Shown here: positions 5,342-10,378 of the stretch, piece by piece
How positions within the stretch are numbered: position 1 is the stretch's first letter
How the letters are laid out: the number at the start of each line of letters is the position of its first letter
Assembly: GCA_947466555.1 (NCBI GenBank)
Contig: CANIFK010000124.1
Coordinates: 1-10,378, forward strand
Length of the DNA: 10,378 nucleotides
DNA from: Acidobacteriota bacterium
Lineage (GTDB): Bacteria; Acidobacteriota; Terriglobia; Bryobacterales; Bryobacteraceae
Reading direction: 5' to 3'
The notes under the pieces: model-generated
Seen by the model: the letters and a program-made list of their open reading frames with translations, nothing else
What the model was told of the DNA's origin: nothing
Databases searched by the model: none
Made by a program: the position numbers and the translations under genes

Positions 5342-6991
5342 ATGACCAGGTTAGTCGGTTGGTTTCTTGCCGCTGGCGCGGCGGTTTTGATGGCGCAGCC
5401 GCCGGGTGGCTTCGGCGGCTTTGGCGGACCGGGCGGGCCGATGGGCGGGCGCCGGGAGATCCTGAAGAAGTTCGACAAGGACGGCGACGGGAAGTTGAAC
5501 AAGGAGGAGCGGGCCGCGGCGCGCGAGGAGTTGGCCGCGCAGCCCACACGCCGGTTCGGGCCTCGCATGGGCGGTGGGGAACAGCCCGCGCCGCAACCGG
5601 GGCCGAAGATGTCGCCGAAGGATGTAAAAGTCTATGGCGATGAAAACCTGTACGACCCGAAGGTGGTTCGGACGCTGTTCCTGGAATTTGATAATCCGGA
5701 CTGGGAGAAGGAGATGGCGGCGTTCTATCACACCGACGTCGACATCCCGGCAAAGCTCACCGTCGATGGGAAAGTGATCAACGGCGTGGGCGTGCATTTC
5801 CGCGGCGCATCGTCGTTCATGATGGTGCCCGAGGGGCGGAAGCGGTCGATCAACATCACCGTCGACTTCACCGACGAGAAGGCGCGGCTAGGCGGCTATC
5901 GCACGCTGAACCTGCTGAACGGCAACGGTGACCCGACGTTCCTGCGTTCGTCTCTGTACCTGATGATCGCGCGTAACTACATTCCGGCGCCGAAGGCGAA
6001 CCATGTGCGGCTTGTCATCAACGGCGAATTCTGGGGCATCTACACCAATCAGCAACAGTACAACTCCGACATGGTGAAGGAAGTTTGGAACACGACTAAG
6101 GGCGCACGTTGGAAGACGCCGGGCAGCCCACGCGGCCGTGCCGGGCTGGCCTATATTGGCGACGATCCGGCCGAATACAAGAAATCGTACGAGCTAAAGA
6201 CGAAGGATTCGGCGAAGAGCTGGGCGGCGCTCATCAACCTGTGCAAGGTGCTGGACAAGACACCGGTCGACAAGCTGGAGGCGGCCTTGGAGCCAATTCT
6301 CGACATCGACGGCACGCTGAAATTCCTAGCGCTCGACAAGGCCTTGATCAACAACGACGGCTACTGGACGCGCGCCAGCGACTACAACATCTACCTGGAC
6401 GAAAAGGGCAAGTTCCACATCTTCCCGCACGATTCGAATGAAACGATGGAACCGGCGGAAATGATGGGAATGGGGATGGGTATGGGGCGCGGCCCGCGTG
6501 GGCCAGGTGGTCCCGGTGGTCCCGGTGGCCCACCTCCCGGCTTTGGTCCAGGTGGCCCGGGCGGCCCGCCTCCCGGCTTCGGCGGCCCCGGTGGCCCCGG
6601 TGGCCCTCCCGCAGGCTTCAAGCCGCCGCCGGAGAACGCCACGCTCGACCCCTTCGCCGGCGCCGACGACCCAAACAAAGCACTGCTGTCGAAACTCTTG
6701 AAGGTGCCCGCGCTGCGCGCCAAGTACCTGGGCTACATGCGCGACATCGCCACCAACTGGCTGGACTGGAAGAAACTCGGCCCCATCGTCACCGAGATGC
6801 ACGCCCGCATCGCGCCCGACGTGAAGCTGGACACGCGCAAACTCTACTCCACCGAAGCCTTCGAAAAAGGCGTGTTGGAAGAGACAACGTTCCCGAAAAT
6901 GGGGCCCTTTGGATCGAGCCCCCATATGAGCTTGAAGCAGTTCGTCGAGGACCGGCGGAAGTTCCTGTTGGACTACAAAGACAAGAACTAA
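5342..6991 (+). CDS. Secreted CotH-family atypical kinase with EF-hand and Gly/Pro-rich insert
   Basis: 549 residues from the ATG at 5342 (554 if 5327 is used). Residues 1-19 are a signal peptide (MTRLVGWFLAAGAAVLMAQ). A Gly/Phe-rich stretch follows, then a complete EF-hand loop at 45-56 (D45, D47, D49, K51, N53, E56). From about 98 the CotH domain shows GVHFRGASSF, GYRTLNLLNG, INGEFWGIYTNQQQ, then LDKALINND (Asp332), YNIY (Asn349) and IFPHDSNETM (Asp364), matching the metal and catalytic residues of CotH kinases. B. subtilis CotH phosphorylates spore-coat proteins with ATP. A collagen-like Gly/Pro insert (376-427) interrupts the domain 12 residues after Asp364; the fold then resumes with ALLSKLLKVPALRAKYLGYM. 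The gene closes the VTC-DUF4956 unit. Export implies an extracytoplasmic substrate that cannot be named, possibly its own low-complexity segments. Confidence 0.9.
   Translation: MTRLVGWFLAAGAAVLMAQPPGGFGGFGGPGGPMGGRREILKKFDKDGDGKLNKEERAAAREELAAQPTRRFGPRMGGGEQPAPQPGPKMSPKDVKVYGDENLYDPKVVRTLFLEFDNPDWEKEMAAFYHTDVDIPAKLTVDGKVINGVGVHFRGASSFMMVPEGRKRSINITVDFTDEKARLGGYRTLNLLNGNGDPTFLRSSLYLMIARNYIPAPKANHVRLVINGEFWGIYTNQQQYNSDMVKEVWNTTKGARWKTPGSPRGRAGLAYIGDDPAEYKKSYELKTKDSAKSWAALINLCKVLDKTPVDKLEAALEPILDIDGTLKFLALDKALINNDGYWTRASDYNIYLDEKGKFHIFPHDSNETMEPAEMMGMGMGMGRGPRGPGGPGGPGGPPPGFGPGGPGGPPPGFGGPGGPGGPPAGFKPPPENATLDPFAGADDPNKALLSKLLKVPALRAKYLGYMRDIATNWLDWKKLGPIVTEMHARIAPDVKLDTRKLYSTEAFEKGVLEETTFPKMGPFGSSPHMSLKQFVEDRRKFLLDYKDKN
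6467..6622 (+). repeat. Gly/Pro-rich repeat inside the CotH domain
   Basis: Encodes residues 376-427: an MG-repeat (GMGMGMG), then GPRGP and about three copies of a 10- to 12-residue unit ending PPPGF, PPPGF and PPAGF. The DNA is correspondingly repetitive (GGTGGCCC-like units). A shorter related segment, GGFGGFGGPGGPMGG, follows the signal peptide of the same protein. Such tracts can vary in copy number by slippage and are usually disordered. Confidence 0.9.
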
Positions 6992-7950
6992 CCGACCTGA
7001 TTCACCGGCGCGCCCGCCACAAAGGCGCGGACATTACCCACCGCAATATCCATGAGCCGGCCACGCGCTTCCAGCGTGGCCCAGGCCATGTGCGGGGTGA
7101 CGATGCAGTTCTTGGCGCTGAACAGCGGCGACCCATCGACGGGCGGCTCCTGCGGAACAACATCAATCCCAGCACCCGCGATGACGCCGTTGTTCAACGC
7201 CGTCGCCAGGTCCTGCTCCACAATCAGCGGCCCGCGCGAAGTGTTCAACAGGAACGCGGACTTCTTCATCTTCCCGATGCGCTCCTCGTTCATGAGCCCC
7301 TTGGTTTCCGGGAACAGGGGGCAGTGCAGGCTAACGACATCGGACGTCGCGATCAACTCATCCAGCCCCAGCCAGCGGAAATCGACACCGTCGAGCGGCG
7401 CGCCCGGATTGGCGTCGTATGCGGCAATCTTCATGCCCAACCCGGCAGCGGCCAGCGCGGCCTGACGCCCAATACGCCCGAAGCCGATGACGCCGAACTG
7501 CTTGCCGGCCAGCTCCACCTGCTGGCTGCGCCAGAAGCTCCAATCGGCATTCTTGGACCATTCGCCGGCGCGCACCAGATCGCTATGATGGCCGATACGA
7601 TGGCACAACTCCAGCAACAGCGCCATCGTAAACTGCCCCACCGAATGCGTGCCGTACGTCGGCACGTTGGTGACAACAACGCCCCGCTCCCGCGCCGCGG
7701 CCACGTCGACGATGTTGTAGCCCGTCGCCAGTACGCCGATATACTTCAGCTCCGGCAGCGCGGCCAGCGTGGCGGCGGAAAAGGGGCTCTTGTTGGTGAG
7801 AGCCACAGTGGCGCCGGCGGCGCGTTCCACAACTTGCGCCTCCGGTGTCCGGTCGAACACCTCCACATCGCCCATCGCGCGGAGGGCATTCCAGTTCAGA
7901 TCACCAGGGTTTAGGCAATAGCCATCGAGAACGACAATTCGCATCCCCAC
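6988..7950 (-). CDS. D-isomer-specific 2-hydroxyacid dehydrogenase (glycerate/hydroxypyruvate type)
   Basis: 320 residues, full length for the family, which interconverts 2-oxo acids and D-2-hydroxy acids with NAD(P)H in the cytoplasm. The Rossmann motif is GFGRIG (156-161), with Asp179 at the end of the second strand (AAYD) suggesting a preference for NAD. The catalytic set is complete: Arg239 (NTSRGP), Glu268 (PQEPP) and His287 (TPHMAW). PHMAWAT-x-EAR resembles the glycerate/hydroxypyruvate reductase branch more than the lactate or phosphoglycerate branches, but the substrate is not proven. The start is GTG at 7950 with GGCGGA 7 nt upstream; an ATG two codons in (7944) is possible. Its stop overlaps the CotH stop tail-to-tail by 4 nt, and the secreted hypothetical gene lies 72 nt upstream on the same strand. 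Confidence 0.92.
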   Translation of the reverse strand: MGMRIVVLDGYCLNPGDLNWNALRAMGDVEVFDRTPEAQVVERAAGATVALTNKSPFSAATLAALPELKYIGVLATGYNIVDVAAARERGVVVTNVPTYGTHSVGQFTMALLLELCHRIGHHSDLVRAGEWSKNADWSFWRSQQVELAGKQFGVIGFGRIGRQAALAAAGLGMKIAAYDANPGAPLDGVDFRWLGLDELIATSDVVSLHCPLFPETKGLMNEERIGKMKKSAFLLNTSRGPLIVEQDLATALNNGVIAGAGIDVVPQEPPVDGSPLFSAKNCIVTPHMAWATLEARGRLMDIAVGNVRAFVAGAPVNQVG

Positions 7951-8022
7951 GAGTATATCCGCCTACCGTCCGTTCTGCGCCACCTCCGCCAAACTGGGTT
8001 GCGACGCCAGTAGCACCGTCCG

Positions 8023-8655
8023 CTACCGGTTCAACGCCGCCGTTTCCTGTTCCACAAATTCGTTCGGCGGAAAGGCGGTGCCCACCGGACCCTCCACCAT
8101 GTTGGTCAGTTTCCCGACGATCGATTGGTACACGCGAAATCCGGTCTGCTGCTCCTCGGGCAGATACCAGCGATGCACGGAATCGGCCATGCGTTTGAAG
8201 TCGGCAATCATGCGGCTGCGGGATGAGTTGTGCCGGCCGGCGCCGGCGATCATATCGAGCGACGCTTCCACGGCCTGCAGCAAATTGGCGCGGCGAAGAA
8301 TCAGGCGGCGGATCAACTCCGGCTCGCCCGTGGCCGTGCCATCGGCACGAATGGCGGCGTTGACGATTGAACCTGCCAGCGCCGGAATGCGGCCCTTCCC
8401 ATCGCGCGGCAGGGTGTAGGGCAACTCGACGACGAACTCCGTCTTGGGCGGCGCGGCGTCCGTCAGCTCGTCGAAATACTGATAAAACGCGCCCTCCTGC
8501 CCGGCAAGCTGATACCGGATCGCGACGGCCGAGAGCGCCACCGCCCCCTCACTCCGAACCTCGATCGTACTCCCGCCGCTGGGCAACCGCTTCGCAACGG
8601 TGCTGATCTGGCCGTGCACAGCCAGAACCGACACAAGGAAAAGAAAGAGTTTCAT
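8023..8655 (-). CDS. Secreted hypothetical protein
   Basis: 210 residues; I do not recognise the family. Residues 1-16 form a Sec signal peptide (MKLFLFLVSVLAVHGQ). The mature part starts with a strand-rich region (about 17-95) that looks like a small beta domain, with SEGAVALSAVAIRYQL and KTEFVVELPYTL. From about 112 it is probably helical, with many charged residues (ELIRRLILRRANLLQAVEA, then RMIADFKRMADSVHRWYLPEE), ending near EFVEQETAALNR. Apart from the initiator, methionines cluster in this second half, and no cysteine or catalytic motif is apparent. Codon use looks like that of its neighbours, which supports a real gene. It starts 67 nt from the divergent ferredoxin gene. The only purine-rich motif before the ATG is a run of Gs about 9 nt away. 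Confidence 0.75.
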   Translation of the reverse strand: MKLFLFLVSVLAVHGQISTVAKRLPSGGSTIEVRSEGAVALSAVAIRYQLAGQEGAFYQYFDELTDAAPPKTEFVVELPYTLPRDGKGRIPALAGSIVNAAIRADGTATGEPELIRRLILRRANLLQAVEASLDMIAGAGRHNSSRSRMIADFKRMADSVHRWYLPEEQQTGFRVYQSIVGKLTNMVEGPVGTAFPPNEFVEQETAALNR

Positions 8656-8722
8656 AAGGCGATGCCCCCATTCTAGCCAGCCCGATTGTGGGAATGGAGA
8701 ATGCTGTGGTAAAAAGGGTCCA
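8656..8722. promoter_or_regulatory. Divergent intergenic region between the secreted protein and ferredoxin genes
   Basis: This 67-nt gap must hold the start signals for both divergent genes. On the minus strand TAGAAT (8670-8675) is a five-of-six match to a -10 box, but it would give a leader of only about 8 nt and has no good -35 box. On the plus strand TTGTGG (8686-8691) could be a -35, again without a convincing -10. AAGGG at 8714-8718 is the ferredoxin ribosome binding site, 4 nt before its ATG. No clear operator palindrome is visible. Confidence 0.3.
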
Positions 8723-8983
8723 ATGGCTTACGTAATTGCTGAACCCTGCATTGGGACGAAGGATACTGCTTGTGTTGACGCCTGCCCGGTGGACTGCATT
8801 CATCCCAAGAAGGACGACGCCCGTTTTGAAGAGGTCGAAATCCTGAACATCGACCCTGTGGAATGCATCGACTGCGGCGCCTGCGTCCCCGTCTGCCCCG
8901 TCTCGGCCATCTTCGCCATCGAAGACCTGCCCGAGAAATGGAACGATTTCGCCGGTAAGAACGCCGCCTACTTCGGCAAGTAA
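8723..8983 (+). CDS. Seven-iron ([3Fe-4S][4Fe-4S]) ferredoxin
   Basis: 86 residues. The cysteine pattern is C9-x7-C17-x3-C21-P-x2-C25, then C48-x2-C51-x2-C54-x3-C58-P. The wide C9-x7-C17 spacing in place of CxxCxxC is the hallmark of seven-iron ferredoxins such as Azotobacter FdI and Thermus ferredoxin. By that comparison C9, C17 and C58 hold the [3Fe-4S] cluster and C21, C48, C51 and C54 the [4Fe-4S] cluster, leaving C25 as the free cysteine. Acidic residues around 31-47 give the usual partner-binding surface. It acts as a soluble low-potential electron carrier; the partner enzyme is not encoded next to it. The start at 8723 is set by AAGGG 4 nt upstream. Its 3' end overlaps the PTPS-family gene by 16 nt on the opposite strand. 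Confidence 0.95.
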   Translation: MAYVIAEPCIGTKDTACVDACPVDCIHPKKDDARFEEVEILNIDPVECIDCGACVPVCPVSAIFAIEDLPEKWNDFAGKNAAYFGK

Positions 8984-9351
8984 ACCGCGCTACAGTTATC
9001 GGTCTCCCAAACTTCAACGCGGGAGACCGTAACTTCGAACTCCGGCTGCATGGCAGGCACGGAGGCGCTGAACTGTTCCCACAAGTAGTGCGCGATGTTT
9101 TCTGCCGACGGGTTCACGACGTCGAACGGCGGCACTTCGTTTAAGAACTGGTGATCCAGTTTTCCGATGATTCGGCCCATCTCTTTTTGGAGCGGCACGA
9201 AATCGATCAGCATGCCCATGGAATCGACCTGAGGTCCGGCAATGGTGATCTTGGCGCGCCAGTTGTGACCGTGGATCGGCTCGGTTTTGCCGTAGTAATT
9301 GCGCAGCGCGTGGGCCGCGGGGAACATGGTGGTGACGTGAACTTCGAACAT
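8968..9351 (-). CDS. PTPS/QueD-family enzyme with PTPS-III-type active site
   Basis: 127 residues, normal length for 6-pyruvoyl-tetrahydropterin synthase / QueD. Zinc ligands are visible as His14 (PAAHAL), His27 and His29 (IHGHNW). Other family motifs are GMLIDF, LDHQFLN (67-73), PSAENIAHYLW and VEVWET (C-terminal substrate Glu). The catalytic cysteine expected four residues before HGH in QueD (CxxxHGH) is Thr23, and Glu24 sits three residues before HGH (ExxHGH). Glu replacing Cys is the known mark of PTPS-III, which converts dihydroneopterin triphosphate to 6-hydroxymethyl-dihydropterin and replaces FolB in folate synthesis. I therefore prefer a folate role over queuosine. It begins 5 nt after the helicase stop on the same strand, with no clear ribosome binding site, so it is probably translationally coupled. 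Automatic annotation will likely say QueD. Confidence 0.9.
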   Translation of the reverse strand: MFEVHVTTMFPAAHALRNYYGKTEPIHGHNWRAKITIAGPQVDSMGMLIDFVPLQKEMGRIIGKLDHQFLNEVPPFDVVNPSAENIAHYLWEQFSASVPAMQPEFEVTVSRVEVWETDNCSAVYLPK

Positions 9352-9356
9352 AATTT

Positions 9357-10378
9357 TCAGGGGCGGTAGAAGAACTCTTCCACCTGCGCGATTTCGGTGG
9401 TGAAGGCGTAATCGGGCAGGCTGTCGAAGAAGATCTGGCCGTAGCGCTGGCGGGTGATGCGGTTGTCGAGCAGAACCAGCACGCCGCGGTCGGTGCGGCT
9501 GCGGATCAGGCGGCCGAAGCCCTGCTTCAAGGCGATCGCAGCCTGCGGAATTTGATATTCGCGGAACGGCTCGCCACCGGCGCGGCGGACGGCGTCGGTA
9601 CGCGCGGCGACAACGGGATCGCTGGGCACGGCGAAGGGCAGCTTGTCGATGATGACGCAGCTCAACTGGTCACCCTGCACGTCCACGCCCTGCCAGAAGG
9701 ACGACGTGGCGAACAGCACCGCGTGGGGCGTGGCCTTGAACTCATCCAACAGCGCGTTGCGCGGCGCGGTGCCCTGCAGCAGGACCGGATAATCGATCTC
9801 GTAGGTGACCTTGTCGTGCAGGTTGCGCATGGCCTGATAGCTGGTGCAGAGCACGAAGGCACGGCCGCGGCTATGCTTCAGGATCTGGACGATCTCTTCG
9901 GCGGCGGCCTTCAGAAAGTTGGCGTCGCGCGGGTCAGGCAGGTGCTGCGGCACGTAGAGCAGCGCCTGCTCCTGGAAGTTGAACGGGCTGGCCACGTTCA
10001 GCGTGCGCGCGTAGGGGATACCGAGGCGTTTGATGAGATAGTCGAACCCGCCCTCCACCGAAAGCGTGGCGGAGGTGAGGATGGTGGACGGGACTTTGTC
10101 GAACAGCTTTTCGCTCAGCAGGTTCGAAATATTGATCGGCACCGCCTGCAGGTAGACGCCGCGGTTGCGCCGCTCGATCCAGTAGACGAAATCCTCGGCC
10201 ACTCCTTCCAGGTACTGCTTCAGGCTCTCCTGCAGGGACCGAGCGCGGCCGAACAGCGGCACCACCTCGTCCATCGACTCGCGGATCATCTGCAGTTGCA
10301 CGCCCGTCATTTCGAGCGCTGAGAGCAGGTCCTGGTAGACGTCGTCGTACTGCCTCACGAACTCCGCACGGCGTTGAA
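9357..10378 (-). CDS. DinG/XPD-type ATP-dependent DNA helicase, C-terminal part (cut by window edge)
   Basis: The frame stays open through the right edge (upstream of a GTG at 10358 it still reads QRRAEF), so this is the C-terminal part, about 340 residues, of a superfamily 2 helicase. Visible motifs are LTSATL (motif III region), GRAFVLCTSYQAM (start of RecA-like domain 2), LFATSSFWQGVDVQGD (motif V) and QGFGRLIRSRTDRGVLVLLDNR (motif VI with the arginine finger region). QGVD and QGFGRLIR are typical of the DinG/YoaA/XPD group, which unwinds DNA 5'-3' and helps resolve R-loops and damaged forks. Walker A, the DEAH box and any Fe-S cluster cysteines would lie beyond the edge. The stop is 5 nt before the PTPS-family start. 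Confidence 0.92.
   Translation of the reverse strand, partial: QRRAEFVRQYDDVYQDLLSALEMTGVQLQMIRESMDEVVPLFGRARSLQESLKQYLEGVAEDFVYWIERRNRGVYLQAVPINISNLLSEKLFDKVPSTILTSATLSVEGGFDYLIKRLGIPYARTLNVASPFNFQEQALLYVPQHLPDPRDANFLKAAAEEIVQILKHSRGRAFVLCTSYQAMRNLHDKVTYEIDYPVLLQGTAPRNALLDEFKATPHAVLFATSSFWQGVDVQGDQLSCVIIDKLPFAVPSDPVVAARTDAVRRAGGEPFREYQIPQAAIALKQGFGRLIRSRTDRGVLVLLDNRITRQRYGQIFFDSLPDYAFTTEIAQVEEFFYRP

Noticed and set aside
6326..6925. Minus-strand frame of 199 codons opposite the Gly/Pro repeat of the CotH gene
   Set aside because: Its low-complexity TGATGA/GTTGT-type peptide is the complement of the Gly/Pro-coding repeat; the plus-strand CotH fold continues on both sides.
7009..7029. Hairpin CGCGCC / GGCGCG just after the CotH stop as a terminator
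   Set aside because: It has a 9-nt loop and no T-run, and it lies inside the dehydrogenase coding region, where GC-rich inverted repeats are common.
7952..7957. TATACT on the minus strand just before the D-2-hydroxyacid dehydrogenase start as a -10 box
   Set aside because: It lies within a few bases of the start codon and no -35-like hexamer is found about 17 nt upstream; it would require a leaderless transcript.
7965..8022. Direct repeat ACCGTCCG at 7965-7972 and 8015-8022 in the gap between the minus-strand genes
   Set aside because: Only two 8-nt copies in GC-rich DNA with no symmetry or link to a promoter; chance is sufficient.

Overview
The window is GC-rich, densely coded bacterial DNA. 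The style of the proteins suggests an Acidobacteriota genome of the Bryobacter/Solibacter type: secreted caspase-like/FGE fusions, Gly/Pro-rich CotH-family proteins with an EF-hand, a PTPS-III-like pterin enzyme and a stand-alone seven-iron ferredoxin. This is inference from gene content, since there is no rRNA or other taxonomic marker. I see no tRNA, rRNA, CRISPR array, insertion sequence or phage gene.

Left part, + strand (1-3870). A gene cut by the left edge carries a Lys/Glu/Pro tandem repeat and a beta-rich tail. It is followed by a secreted protein that fuses a caspase-like domain to a formylglycine-generating-enzyme (FGE/SUMF1) fold; both domains appear to have lost their catalytic residues. 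Next come an isocitrate/isopropylmalate dehydrogenase family enzyme and, overlapping it by 4 nt (GTGA), a metal-dependent amidohydrolase. These two look translationally coupled and probably act on related carboxylic acids.

Middle part, + strand (3949-6991). After a short intergenic region with helically phased GTAA motifs there is a tight three-gene unit: a VTC-type polyphosphate polymerase domain protein, a DUF4956 membrane protein whose gene overlaps it by 16 nt, and a secreted CotH-type atypical kinase with an EF-hand and a collagen-like Gly/Pro insert. This is the most system-like part of the window. It links a cytoplasmic polyphosphate-type enzyme, a membrane protein and an exported kinase.

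Right part (6988-10378). A D-2-hydroxyacid dehydrogenase (- strand) converges on the CotH gene, the stop codons overlapping. Upstream of it on the same strand is an unrecognised secreted protein. That gene diverges from a seven-iron-type ferredoxin (+ strand), which overlaps tail-to-tail by 16 nt with a PTPS-family gene (- strand). The PTPS protein has the Glu-for-Cys active site expected of PTPS-III, which supplies the folate precursor where FolB is absent. Five bases upstream of it ends a DinG/XPD-type helicase gene, cut by the right edge.
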